A stretch of DNA of 64,000 nt from Brachynemurus nebulosus (GCA_035578155.1 JAPWDM010000022.1:1426001-1490000); one strand, 5' to 3'. Shown: positions 49,101 to 61,509, numbered from the stretch's first letter. Translations and numbers: made by a program. Notes: a model not told the origin generated them from the sequence alone.

Positions 49101-49565
49101 GTTACTTTGACCTACACCATCCAGTACAATTGTCTGTGCATTGCACTAAATTTGGTTATATTGACGTGGACAAGCTTTCATTTCATGTAAGCGTTGCTTG
49201 ACCTCATAAAGTTGTTGAAAGATGCCGAAAACATGTATATAATTGGAAATCCGTAACGTAATTAATTACATATTTTTTAAATAAAACACAATCTTCTAAT
49301 TATATACAGAACAATCTATTATGCAATTGAAAATAACGTAGGAATATATGGGTAGTTATCTGGGTGCGCGGCAGTGCCCCCGCCAAAACGAGGCAAAGAA
49401 AACAAACAGGGCACTGCTGTATCTTTTTTTGAAGCAATTCAAACTATTTTTGTACCCTGATAACTTCGGTCTGGATAATACTTAACAGCTCAGATTATTA
49501 GGACAGAATGTAGTCACCAGCCTATTTCAATTTTATAGCTTTACTGCTTTAAATTTTATTAATAC
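49101..49565. other. Unassigned DNA with a short G+C-rich hairpin
   Basis: cagtgccc (49371) and gggcactg (49428) form a small inverted pair around a purine-rich loop; nothing else recognised. Confidence 0.4.
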
Positions 49566-51268
49566 ACAAAGGGCATAGCAGGGTAAGATAGGGAAAACGG
49601 CCCTTGACGCAAAATTGATTGTTTTTACAGGAAATAATACTTCTTAGCCCTAGATACGTACCGGCCAAATTTCAACCCTCCGAGACTAATAGTTTATGAA
49701 TACACAAACAGACAAAAATTTTCAAAAAAAAAATTTTTTTACGAAATTACTGAACCGATTTATTTCAGTTTAATATATATTGTGTACCCACCTTAGACAA
49801 AGTAATGAAAAAAAAAATTAACGTTATATCTCTTTATTATACTAATTTTTTTAAATTTTTAAATTTAGGAAAATTTTTTTTTGGGACTTAGGCGTTAGCG
49901 ACACCCACCATTTTTTGCTCAATAATTTGTCTCTAAAAGTACTCTATAACATATATTTTTATGGAAAAATTTTAGTTGGTAGAACATAGCAATATTTCAA
50001 TTCAAATGCATGCCATGTTCGGTACTACATATATTACTTATGTATAAAAAGGACTATAAAGTAAAATATCTACCCTATTTCTAAAATAATATAATTACAT
50101 ACGTTCATAACTACGATAAACTAGTTTAAATTTAGAAAAGTCCAATACTATCTACCGTTTGTCTTTTTTTATCAATAAAACAAAAAAGAGATTGATTTCT
50201 CTTTTGTTAGAGTTTTTTCCTTTGTAAGACGTCAAGTGAAACTTTGTTAGCTCATATAGCACGTCTTACGATGTCAACAATTTCATACAAAGTTGATTAG
50301 CTGTCAAAATAGTATACCAGTTGGTCATTTCGTTATAATTCCCTATGACCCGTCATCGTGTTAACAAAATAAGACAGACGGCAGATAAAACTAGACGTTT
50401 GTCTAAGCTTGTTTGTCGTAGTTATGAACGTATGTAATTTTATTACAGAAAAAATCCACTTTCTGCACTTCCTTAAGAAGTGCAACAAAAACATCAAGTG
50501 AGAGAGACGAGCTACATATTTCGTACAATTGTACACTACTTTTTTCAAGTTAGTTATATGTACATGTAATAACTACAACAGGTTTTAGCCGGATTGTTGT
50601 TATTACTATACATTGTTGAAGTTTTTTGTTCCATTTTATTAAGTTAATGTTTATTATTATTAAAGCAATATAACATTTAAGACGTATTATTGTTATTATT
50701 AGTATCTTTATTTGAATAAAGTTTCTAAAACTTATAATTTTTGTTGAGTTAGATATAATTTTAATTAGTAAGTATGCTGAGATAATTTTATTGATTTCAT
50801 TCAAATATTCAGATTCATGGTAAAATTAACCTTTAAATTTTTTTTAGCAAGTTAAAACATATTTTTTATAACAGCTCAAAATGCATATATTTTTTAGGCC
50901 ACCACAGGAACTCTACGAACTGCAACTCAGGGGGGAAGAGAACATTTTATTGCACTGCGTAGAGTTCTACTGTGTTTTAGAAATAAGGCAGATGCTTTAC
51001 TTTATGGTCCTTTTTATACATAAGTAATATATGTAGTACCGAACATGGCATGTATTTGTATTGAAATATTACTATGTTCTACCAACTAAAATTTTTCCAT
51101 AAAAATATATGTTATAGAGTACTAAGGGACAAATTATTGAACAAAAAATGGTGGGTGTCGCTAACGCCTAAGTGCCAAAAAAAATTTTCTTAAATTTAAA
51201 AATTTTAAAAAATTAGTATAATAAAGGGATATAACGTTAATTTTTTTTTATTACTTCGCCTAAGGTGG

Positions 51269-53382
51269 TGTAGCAAAAATTAAAAATTAAAAATTTTAAA
51301 TATATTATTATATTTATTGATTATTGATTAATTATTTATTGGTTGAGGGGTTAAATTTTGGGTGCTACTTTTCGGGTTGATTGGGGTTTCGATCAGCAGA
51401 GCATTTCTCCGGGTCTTATGGAGACAAGGGTGAGTGGCAGTGGAAGATTATGGTCGCAGATCGTTTTCCCAAAACCATGAGATCCCCAAATAACCTAAAT
51501 TTTCTTTCGACTACCAAAGGGGTGGCTTTAAATTAGAAATACGAAAATTCATAAATAACAATTTTATTACAATGAAAGGTGACTAGAAACAATTTTTGAA
51601 TTACAGCATTTGGAATCTTTGAATTTACAATAAATAATTACAAGATTGAAATAAATTTACATAATATATTTTAAAATAGAATTTGCATCTTAGTCTTTGG
51701 TGTGGTCATACTTTCCAAACCGAGACGCACGATATAAGCATATGGTGTGTACCGGCTATGGGAATGTACCACCACATCAGTTAGTAAATTTATACACTTT
51801 TGACTTAAATATAAATTTGAAGTTTCGAATTTTACGGAACGATTTTAAATATTGCTATAAAATATATTTTCTAAAGATATGTTATTAATTAAATTAAATT
51901 GATGTCACTATTTGAAATTTTATAATTGTGTTTTTAAAATTTATGACTAGAATAACCTGTATAAGTATTTTATAAGTATCAAATTTTATGAAATTGTAAA
52001 TTAGTCGATATGACAAAAATAAAATTAGATTTAAATTAAAATGTTTTAGAAAGTTACGTTACGAGTTCTATTTCGCAAGTAAATTATACGATTTAAAGGA
52101 TTATATCAGATATCGAAATATTAGTAAAGGTTACACGTGCTTTTAAAATTTTTTAAACCGGAAATATTACATAATTGAAGGGATATTAAATTATCAAGAC
52201 AATATTTAAATATTTGAAAACTTACTTAATAATGAATTAAATAAATTTAAATTAACTTAACCTATACTGGCAGAACTGATGTTCGCCGCATCGACGTACG
52301 TGTCGGAAAATTAAATTTAAATTAACCTTAAACTATACTGGCTGAACTTTACGTTCGCCGCATCGACTTACATGTCGGAAACTAAACTTAGATTAACTTT
52401 AAACTATACTGGCTGAACTTTACGTTCGCCGCATCGACTTACATGTCGGAAAAACTAAATTATAACTTTATCAATTTTTAGTCGTAGACTTTTTTGCTAA
52501 ATCCCCAGGAAATCTTTTAGAAATCTGGATGAATGCGAAAGTACAAACGACGTTCAATATTTAAATGTAAATTATTTTTACATGTTACATTTAATTATTT
52601 TATCTATCTAATATATATATAAATTATCTTTTATTTTAGTTTAAATAAATTTCCATAATATATTTATTTTAAATTAATTATACGATTTTTCAAAATTTAA
52701 AAAATTATCCTACATGCTACGTTTAATTATTTTCTAACCATTTTAAACATAAATTAATTTTTCGATTACGCTTAAGTAAATTTCCAAATATGTTACAGTA
52801 AAATAATACTTATCTTAACGGTGAAGAATTTGTAATTTTTCAACAATACACTTAAATAAACAATACTTAAACTAATTTTAAAATACACTTATTTTTTTTT
52901 TTTATTTTTGATGTGTGCAGCCCGAAGGCCACACGAGAAGAGAACTTCTCCCTAACTATCCTCTAACTCACTGTCTTGTGTGTCTTTTTAATTTGTATAA
53001 GTTATTTATTTAATTATGTAATTTGTTTTGTTAATTATATTTTTTTGAAAAATAAATGTTTAATTAAATAATGTACGCACTTGTTATAAATTTAAATTTC
53101 AGATTTCTGCAAACGTGTAATTAGTTTTTTACATTGTCCCTAGATATCAATTTGAAACTATAACGCTAGCTGTCGTTAATATATATACATATATAATTGA
53201 TTTTTTTGAATTCTTTGAGATGACATATTGGACTGATATTAATTTCAAATATAAATGTTAGATGTCAGTATCTTTGACATTTTTACATATCGATTATTTA
53301 TTAATTAGATTAAAGTTTTATTATCGATTTCCAAAGTAAATGTTGAATTGATTGATCACATGTAGCAATAATTATTGCTACA
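51269..53382 (-). repeat. 3' LTR (2114 bp)
   Basis: Identical in length to the other LTR; reading both line by line I found one substitution (a at 52673, g at 56624). Such unusually long LTRs, longer than the internal region, exceed those of most Gypsy elements. The frame 51697-51888 (+), repeated in the other LTR, is simply duplicated LTR DNA. Confidence 0.9.
52262..52470. repeat. Three 71-bp tandem units in the LTR
   Basis: 'ctatactggc.gaact' starts at 52262, 52333 and 52404. Each unit includes gttcgccgcatcgac and a cgtgtcgg/catgtcgg end. The same trio is at 56213-56421 in the other LTR. Short tandem repeats in LTRs often act as enhancer-like or RNA-structure elements; function here is unknown. 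Confidence 0.85.
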
Positions 53383-53391
53383 TTTCACCCC
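53383..53391 (-). other. Polypurine tract of the LTR element
   Basis: On the minus strand GGGGTGAAA directly precedes the 3' LTR, the position where plus-strand DNA synthesis is primed. Confidence 0.65.
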
Positions 53392-53765
53392 GTTTGCAAA
53401 AAGCGGAACGCTACGTAAATTTATGTTGGTTCTAAATACCTTATATGACATATACTGATCGGAAGTATGTGGATCTTGCAAAATGGCGGTAGACGATGAA
53501 AGATGTTGCAGAATTTTCTTGTAGAGCCATTGATTTACTGCGAAATTCGATGTTGGTGGACGATTTGGTGTTGGATTTTTTAATACATTTATGTACTTTG
53601 TTATTGCATGTTGAACCTTTGTGGATCGGGTTTATCAGCTTGTAAGATTTATGATAATTCAGTATTTACGTTTATTGGAGTTAGTATCTGGCGGTTTAAG
53701 AATATTTGTGCTAGAGATGCATTTATTGGTGAAATATACGAATTGCCGATGGTGAAGATTGCGTA

Positions 53766-54540
53766 CTTTAGAAAGGTATCCCAATTTGCGTGATTGATTG
53801 AATATTGTAAATCATTGTGGTTAATTTTAGTTTTATTTCTAATAGTACGTTCTGGTGCATTTGCCCTTGGATTATATGGAGCGGAGTAAATTTGGTGAAT
53901 CGCTCTCTCGAAGCAGAAGTTGTTGTATCTTTCACTATGAAATACTGATTGGTAATTTGATGGTATTGTTGATCCGTATCCGAAATGTTGTAAATGTTAT
54001 CTAGTGTACTTATGACGATTTTTGATGATGTTTTCCTTGTAGGTTTAGCAATGATCCAACCATTGAAGTAATCTGCAATCACAAGATATATTTGAAGTCT
54101 TTGTCCTCTGGGGGTCCACGAGTTCTTATAATTGGGTGTACGAAATCGATGAAAATTTTTTGAAATATTTTTTTTTTTTGGGGGGTAACTTTGGAAAGCG
54201 ATATTACAATTTTGTTTACTAGTTTATACTCTGTATAAATATTACAATTGTTTACATATTCTTTTACAATTTTATATAAATTGGGATAATGAAATCTGTT
54301 AGCTATTTACGGTACGTACAAATAATTGCAACATAAGAAGAAAATATTGATCTATGAAAATAATCTAATACATACTGTAAGATTGATTTTGGTAAAACAA
54401 TTTGTTTTTTGTTTGTCAAGAGATGTATCAACAAATCTTCCCGAATACGAAAATTATTAACGACATTTCCAGCTCGTATTCGCTGGAGTTCGGTTTTCGT
54501 AAATGGGTCGCTCTGTCGAGTGATCTCGGTAAACATATAA
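53766..54540 (-). pseudogene. Gypsy-type integrase remnant (zinc-binding head and core), heavily decayed
   Basis: Minus-strand frames in the expected order. At 54536-54303 ELQRIRAGNVVNNFRIRE is followed by QIVLPKSILQYVLDYFHRSI, the region before and within the H2C2 zinc-binding head. In it the first histidine remains, but the usual GGH is SSY and the last cysteine is tyrosine. At about 54150-54060, in another frame, FIDFVHPII is the start of the catalytic core; at 54082-53990 IADYFNGWIIAKPTRKTSSK continues it. Further on, RFTKFTPLHIIQG matches the end of the core. At least three frame changes and a deletion between core start and end remove catalytic residues. No reverse transcriptase, protease or Gag was found. 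Confidence 0.75.
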
Positions 54541-55206
54541 TTATTTGGGTGAAATTTTATGTTATTTTATTAAATTCTGGATATTATCTAATTTTTGATT
54601 ATTTATGTATAAATTATTTTCATTTGTATAGTATTTTTTGTAAGTTTATTTAATTATCTTTTGATTCTAAATTTTTGTATTGTTTGTTAATTATTTTCGA
54701 TATTATTTATTATTTATATTTAGTATTTATATTTGGTCTAAGTTTTATTAATTTCGATATCTGTATGTTATTTGATTTTAAAAATTTGATGAGAGAATTA
54801 TTTTTTTTTTTGAATGTGAAATTTGGCAAAGGTTTTGAGAATCGTTTGGGAATGTATTTTGATTGGTTTACTGATGGTTGTAGGATTTATGTATGTGGAA
54901 TTTGTGTATAGATTTAGGAATATACTTATCTTGTTTATCTGTAGATTTGAGTATCTTGAATTGATTGAAATCCCAAATATGATATTTAAAGTTCCATATA
55001 TAATCTTTTTTGGTATTGGCCGCTTGTGTCAAATTGCCTCAAATGGTTTGATACTTTTCCAACAATAAGGTATATATAAACTAAACTTCTTCTTGATATA
55101 TTTCCTGTTACATAGATTGATATTTAAAATATATGTTAAATGTTAAAGATGGAAACCAAGATGCAAATTATAAATTAATAATAACAAGTTTGGGAAATTT
55201 TCTTAA

Positions 55207-55215
55207 CTGCTACCA
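55207..55215 (-). other. tRNA primer-binding site of the LTR element
   Basis: On the minus strand TGGTAGCAG begins four bases after the 5' LTR. It is complementary to a tRNA 3' end CTGCTACCA, as in insect initiator-methionine tRNA. This fixes the orientation of the element. The match beyond nine bases is poor. Confidence 0.65.
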
Positions 55216-55219
55216 TTAA

Positions 55220-57333
55220 TGTAGCAAAAATTAAAAATTAAAAATTTTAAATATATTATTATATTTATTGATTATTGATTAATTATTTATTGGTTGAGGG
55301 GTTAAATTTTGGGTGCTACTTTTCGGGTTGATTGGGGTTTCGATCAGCAGAGCATTTCTCCGGGTCTTATGGAGACAAGGGTGAGTGGCAGTGGAAGATT
55401 ATGGTCGCAGATCGTTTTCCCAAAACCATGAGATCCCCAAATAACCTAAATTTTCTTTCGACTACCAAAGGGGTGGCTTTAAATTAGAAATACGAAAATT
55501 CATAAATAACAATTTTATTACAATGAAAGGTGACTAGAAACAATTTTTGAATTACAGCATTTGGAATCTTTGAATTTACAATAAATAATTACAAGATTGA
55601 AATAAATTTACATAATATATTTTAAAATAGAATTTGCATCTTAGTCTTTGGTGTGGTCATACTTTCCAAACCGAGACGCACGATATAAGCATATGGTGTG
55701 TACCGGCTATGGGAATGTACCACCACATCAGTTAGTAAATTTATACACTTTTGACTTAAATATAAATTTGAAGTTTCGAATTTTACGGAACGATTTTAAA
55801 TATTGCTATAAAATATATTTTCTAAAGATATGTTATTAATTAAATTAAATTGATGTCACTATTTGAAATTTTATAATTGTGTTTTTAAAATTTATGACTA
55901 GAATAACCTGTATAAGTATTTTATAAGTATCAAATTTTATGAAATTGTAAATTAGTCGATATGACAAAAATAAAATTAGATTTAAATTAAAATGTTTTAG
56001 AAAGTTACGTTACGAGTTCTATTTCGCAAGTAAATTATACGATTTAAAGGATTATATCAGATATCGAAATATTAGTAAAGGTTACACGTGCTTTTAAAAT
56101 TTTTTAAACCGGAAATATTACATAATTGAAGGGATATTAAATTATCAAGACAATATTTAAATATTTGAAAACTTACTTAATAATGAATTAAATAAATTTA
56201 AATTAACTTAACCTATACTGGCAGAACTGATGTTCGCCGCATCGACGTACGTGTCGGAAAATTAAATTTAAATTAACCTTAAACTATACTGGCTGAACTT
56301 TACGTTCGCCGCATCGACTTACATGTCGGAAACTAAACTTAGATTAACTTTAAACTATACTGGCTGAACTTTACGTTCGCCGCATCGACTTACATGTCGG
56401 AAAAACTAAATTATAACTTTATCAATTTTTAGTCGTAGACTTTTTTGCTAAATCCCCAGGAAATCTTTTAGAAATCTGGATGAATGCGAAAGTACAAACG
56501 ACGTTCAATATTTAAATGTAAATTATTTTTACATGTTACATTTAATTATTTTATCTATCTAATATATATATAAATTATCTTTTATTTTAGTTTAAATAAA
56601 TTTCCATAATATATTTATTTTAAGTTAATTATACGATTTTTCAAAATTTAAAAAATTATCCTACATGCTACGTTTAATTATTTTCTAACCATTTTAAACA
56701 TAAATTAATTTTTCGATTACGCTTAAGTAAATTTCCAAATATGTTACAGTAAAATAATACTTATCTTAACGGTGAAGAATTTGTAATTTTTCAACAATAC
56801 ACTTAAATAAACAATACTTAAACTAATTTTAAAATACACTTATTTTTTTTTTTTATTTTTGATGTGTGCAGCCCGAAGGCCACACGAGAAGAGAACTTCT
56901 CCCTAACTATCCTCTAACTCACTGTCTTGTGTGTCTTTTTAATTTGTATAAGTTATTTATTTAATTATGTAATTTGTTTTGTTAATTATATTTTTTTGAA
57001 AAATAAATGTTTAATTAAATAATGTACGCACTTGTTATAAATTTAAATTTCAGATTTCTGCAAACGTGTAATTAGTTTTTTACATTGTCCCTAGATATCA
57101 ATTTGAAACTATAACGCTAGCTGTCGTTAATATATATACATATATAATTGATTTTTTTGAATTCTTTGAGATGACATATTGGACTGATATTAATTTCAAA
57201 TATAAATGTTAGATGTCAGTATCTTTGACATTTTTACATATCGATTATTTATTAATTAGATTAAAGTTTTATTATCGATTTCCAAAGTAAATGTTGAATT
57301 GATTGATCACATGTAGCAATAATTATTGCTACA
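55220..57333 (-). repeat. 5' LTR (2114 bp)
   Basis: Mate of 51269-53382. Both terminal parts of the LTR carry the palindromic word tgtagcaataattattgcta at one end, so the LTR end is itself a small hairpin. In minus orientation this copy would hold the promoter of the element. Confidence 0.9.
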
Positions 57334-57557
57334 GTGGGTACACAATATATATTAAACTCAAATAAATCGGCTCAGTAATTTCGTCAAAAAAAATTTTTTT
57401 TTAAAATTTTTGTCAGTTTGTGTATTCATAAACTATTAGCCTCGGAAGGTTGAAATTTGGCAGGAATGTATCTGGGGCTAAGAAGTATTATTTGCTATAA
57501 AAACAATGAATTTTGCGTCAAGGCCGTTTTCCCTATCTTACCCGGCTATGTCCTTTC

Positions 57558-57945
57558 ATTAAATTCGTCACTCATTCACTCTGATGATCGTCAAAATTAT
57601 AAAATACTTCCCGAGGTCTTAGAAAGTCGAAATTTGGTATGTAGGCTGGGTTTAGCATACAACTAACGAGAAAATTAACAAATCCGTGATTTTCCCTCTT
57701 CAACTTCATATAAATAATAAAATATGTTGCAGGTACAATATAGCAAATCTGAGTTGACAATAAGGGCAATAAAATTTTACAAGTCAGTTTTACACTAGAA
57801 CAAAATATTTAGTGAATATAGTTAAACATCGTTTTTAAAGTTCCAACGTGAGTACATGTAAGTAAGATAAAAAAAATTCGTCAAGTGCGTGTTTGACACG
57901 CACTAAGTAATGTTCCTCACAATCAGTGGTCATAACTAAAACTTC
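57558..57945. other. Unassigned DNA beside the foldback element
   Basis: 'aaatacttcccgaggtctta', 'gaaatttgg' (57594-57640) resembles a diverged copy of the outer foldback arm. No gene. Confidence 0.45.
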
Positions 57946-57949
57946 TTAA

Positions 57950-58851
57950 CCCTAGAATCATACGTACACGTCAAAACGACGTACGAACTTCTCTACCTGC
58001 TCCAATACTACGACTTGTTGTTACTTGTTTGCTGTAAGATTTCTGTTATCTAACTTATTTGTTATTATAACACACCACATATATTTATTTTGTTTATAGT
58101 CATTGTCGTTCTGTTTGTATTGAAATAGTGTCCGTCAAAAGGACGTCGATGTATGATTAACGTATGCTTTTTTTGAAGATTTTGTACACTACGTATAAAA
58201 GTTTTCCTAATTTTTTTAAAACTTATTAAAGGTATGGATGTTATAATTAATTTATTCAATGATTATGATAATGTGAAAGATGATTACAGCTGTTTGACTT
58301 ATAGAGACGACATAATACTGAAGTTTTAATATATTGAATCGAAAACTACAGAATGTATTTCGAATGACTTAATAAAAGATTAACAATTTATTTTGTGGAA
58401 AATATTTTAATTTTTATTATTTTTTGAGATCTTATTCGAAAAATTACTAACAAATTTTAGAAAATTTACAAATGTGCCTAATGGGGAAATAACTACATAT
58501 CTATAGGAATATTTATGACTGAGAAATTTCACATTCTGTAAAGTCACACATGTCCACTGACTCATAATAGTTCATAAATTAATTATTACAATTGATGTAT
58601 TTATCTATTTTTTAATTTTTATAATGAAAATATGCTTTGATAAAAAGATTAAAAAAATTAATAAATATTTACATTAAGAAATTTTTCCAAATCCAATTTT
58701 TTTAAATATTTTGTTCCCTTTTGTAGTATTGTTATGTCAAAAAAAATGTTTTTTGCAAATAAACTCTAAAACTCTCCGTAAAAAGTCCATCCGTCAAAAC
58801 GATGTCGATGTATGATTAACGTTTCTCGTAGACCAACGTATGATTCTAGGG
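57950..58851. mobile_element. piggyBac-like non-autonomous element, 902 bp
   Basis: TTAA at 57946-57949 and 58852-58855. The ends CCCTAGAATCATACGT are perfect inverted repeats of 16 bp and begin CCCTAGAA, as in piggyBac elements. A direct repeat lies inside: gtcgatgtatgattaacgt at 58145-58163 and 58804-58822, each preceded by a ccgtcaaaa word. No transposase; the frame 58065-58259 (-) is unrecognised. Confidence 0.85.
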
Positions 58852-58855
58852 TTAA

Positions 58856-59307
58856 AATATAACAGTCCGGACACATACGTTCACGATGTGACACATACGA
58901 ACACGATCGTTCTGAAATCAAAAAATAGGTTATACTTTAGGAATAAGATTTATTTATTAGGAAAAATATTGGGTGAACTGACTTCAAAATGGGGGAATGT
59001 AAAGTTTATTGCTATTTCCGACCTTTTTTGAAAATAATCTTTTTTTTTTTTTTGAAAAAGGTTTGTTTTATGGTCCTAGATACTTTATATTTGTATGTAT
59101 ATTGTACACTCTATTTCAAAAGAGATATACATATTTTCACATGCGGTCTCATAGAACAGAAAATTTTGAAAAAATTTTAATTTTTTTTTTTTTTTGTATC
59201 TAAATAAAATACAACCTTTTCACAAAAAAGAAAAAAATTTGAATTACATATATTGAATTATTTATATAATGCACTTGTAAAGAAACCTATATAACTGTAA
59301 CCTCAGT
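58856..59307. other. Unassigned A+T-rich DNA
   Basis: Overlapping frames 58840-59203 (+) are phenylalanine-rich translations of poly-T runs (59040-59053, 59180-59195). Confidence 0.5.
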
Positions 59308-59904
59308 TAAGGTAACTGCGGGTAATAAGGCCTGTCGGGTAATAAGGCCTAAAATTCATAACTCGTTCAAACATTCGTACAGGCGTACCAATGTTTGACG
59401 CATGCAAGCCTCAGACACCAATAAGTTGCAATATATGTTCCACTTGCCGCCATCCTGCGTATTGTCTCCAGTAACGAGCTATATATCATAAAGTGAGATT
59501 TTCGAGCTCGAATAATAAAATATCAACGAAAATTATCTCAAGTAATTATAATATTAATACTGCTAATTATTTTTCTGTTCACCTAATTTTGTTCTTCAGT
59601 TCTTCTTTTTGTTAATTCAGTGCATTAAATAATTTTACATCTGTCAAAATAATTAATTTTTTTTATTTACTTGGGTATCGGCGGCAAATAAGGGCTATCA
59701 AAATTACACATAAGCTTAAGAACAGAGTTTTCAAAAATGTTACATATTTTCTAATCCAATATTTTAATTCCTAATTTATATTTTTTTGTTGGTTGATTGA
59801 CACTTTTGGAGTTTATTTATTAATAAAAAAGTTGATTATCTGCAGTATTTTTCATTTTATTTAAGATCTCCCTTAGCTAGGCCTTATTACCCGCAGTTAC
59901 CTTA
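59308..59904. mobile_element. MITE, 597 bp, 25-bp perfect inverted ends
   Basis: Begins TAAGGTAACTGCGGGTAATA, then AGGCC, and ends with the exact complement. The motif gggtaataaggcct is repeated directly 17 bp further in (59339). A 2-bp TA duplication is possible. No coding sequence. Confidence 0.8.
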
Positions 59905-60145
59905 TATATTTTATATTAACCCTTATCCAAATACTGGAATTTCCCAAATATTATTCAGTTTTTTTACAACAAAAACATGTTTTAAAAGAAAATTACAATT
60001 AATAATAATCAGAAAAAAATATTAAAACTGGTATTATCCCAATATATATGTAATTAGTATATTTTAACACTTGTAACACTTGACGACGAACGGAAACGGA
60101 CGAACTATGACGAAACGAATAGGTATAAAATAAGCGAAAAAACGG

Positions 60146-60304
60146 ACACTGAGAGCCATCTTACAGTTGGGGAGAAATACAATGATGAGCAATATGGCCC
60201 TATTTTTGATAGGATTCTATATGTATATAATTTTTTCTATGAATTATGTGGACTGGTCGGCAAGTATGTAATTATCACAAATACGTAAAGATGGCTCTCT
60301 GTGT
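60146..60304. mobile_element. Small MITE, 159 bp
   Basis: Ends acactgagagccatcttac and, inward from the right, acacagagagccatctttac. Short arms, non-coding; target duplication not clear. Confidence 0.5.
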
Positions 60305-60643
60305 ATTAAAATAAGTTATTAGACAAAGATAACAATTTTTAGAATCTGTTCCATTATTAATAATTTTAAGAAAAAACAGCGAAAGAAAGAGATAAATATA
60401 TACACGCTTCTATAAAATAGAAATAGAAAGAGAAATTTTTTTTATTGCAATTTTGTGTACAATCAAGTAAACTTGATTGTGCATTGGCCACCAAACCATA
60501 GAATTCACAGGTACATGAAATACATACAATACATAGTCCTCTTGCGTATATTCAATATATGAATGTAAAACTCTATTATTATTTACCATTTGTTCTCTGA
60601 TTTACCACTTCTCTCAAATTTTCGGTTACTCACCAATCTTATA

Positions 60644-60678
60644 ATGTTCCGAACTTACACGAAGGTAGTTCGGAACAT
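60644..60678. repeat. Perfect 12-bp hairpin
   Basis: ATGTTCCGAACT, an 11-base loop, then its exact complement. It could be a terminator-like or regulatory stem, or the remnant of a tiny MITE. Confidence 0.6.
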
Positions 60679-61021
60679 AAAAAGTATGTACAAAATCATA
60701 ATTGTGTACTTTCCCGTATTTTTTTTTTTTATAAAACTGAATGCGTAAACTCGAACACGAAACTTATGTATATCAAATTTCTATATAGGTGAAATAATTG
60801 TAAAATGCAGATAATTTATATAAGTAATAAACCTAATAATAAAATTGAGTTGTTGGTATGAATGGATGTTGCATGTTTTGTTTTTCTTTATATTGTGGTT
60901 TTCGATATGATAATGTGATCAATTAGCAAAAATAAAATGGGGTTTGTGTTGTCAGGTATTACTTTGTTCTTAACTGCTCTAAAATTACAGTTTATCTGTA
61001 ATCAGTTTATATTAGAAAACG
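60679..61021. other. Unassigned A+T-rich DNA
   Basis: Nothing recognised. Confidence 0.5.
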
Positions 61022-61509
61022 CCGTGAGCAGCGGGGCCCCATCACGGTAGTCGAATTTTTCCCTTCATCTTCGGTATTGAATTTCTACAAGCGAAATGTG
61101 ATTGAAAGTCTACAAGCGATTTGTCATTTTGTTGGTTTCAAAACTGATGTTGAGTGTCTGGCTGATCGAGGCTTTAAACAAAGGTTTTAAGTATTTAAGG
61201 GCTGTATCTCAGTAAATTTCAATTTTGTGCCGACAGCAGGTAGCAGGAAAAAAACCAGCACAATTGGTACGATGGTATTCCTGCCCATGTTTATCCTCCA
61301 ATTGCCTTTATGTTTTAGTTTTAAATATTAAAAAGTACCTTAAATACTAAACTGGAAGACCTTTATGAAGATATTTTTTCTTTCCAAAAAATCCAAAATT
61401 TCTATTTTATAAATAAAAATCCAAAATTCCCACTTTATAAATAAATAGTGATATTAATAACATTTTTAAATTACTTAATATTTATGTATTGCATGCATTT
61501 GTTAAAATA
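61022..61509 (-). repeat. Repeat Y, copy 2 (inverted)
   Basis: Reverse complement of 18181-18676 with scattered differences and small gaps. It adjoins repeat X copy 4 on its right, whereas copy 1 lies within Penelope-like element 1, so the boundaries at 'taacaaatg' and 'cgg.gtttt' are the likely ends of Y. Confidence 0.75.

Larger units (their letters stand above)
51269..57333 (-). mobile_element. Gypsy-type LTR retrotransposon, 6065 bp, non-autonomous
   Basis: Two direct repeats of 2114 bp (51269-53382 and 55220-57333), both beginning TG and ending CA, are flanked by a 4-bp target duplication GTGG (51265-51268 and 57334-57337). The untouched left arm of the foldback host shows the original site with a single copy, which proves the duplication. 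Primer site, polypurine tract and decayed integrase all place it on the minus strand. The internal part is only 1837 bp and encodes no intact protein. Confidence 0.9.
49566..57557. mobile_element. Foldback element with about 500-bp arms, split by an LTR retrotransposon
   Basis: The left arm 49566-50065 matches, inverted, 50996-51268 joined to 57338-57557 (about 90 %). Outer landmarks are gggtaagatagggaaaacgg and 'aataatacttcttagcccta'; inner landmarks are 'gacttaggcgttagcgacac' and 'tttatacataagtaatatat'-type text. Without the LTR element the unit is about 1.92 kb. The centre (50066-50995) contains a second nested inverted pair (aattacatacgttcataact at about 50092 and 50418) and a hairpin at 50902-50970. 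No transposase is present. Confidence 0.85.

Noticed and set aside
49371..49436. Short G+C-rich inverted pair cagtgccc / gggcactg
   Set aside because: Arms of only eight bases with no flanking duplication; too weak to call an element.
52262..52470. Possible solo gene or tRNA-like structure in the 71-bp LTR units
   Set aside because: No cloverleaf or A/B box could be drawn, and the units are simply tandem LTR DNA.
51697..55839. Identical 63-codon frames at 51697-51888 and 55648-55839
   Set aside because: They lie at the same place in both LTRs; identity reflects LTR duplication, not a conserved protein.
58840..59203. Three overlapping phenylalanine-rich frames
   Set aside because: Produced by poly-T runs; no start context or motif.
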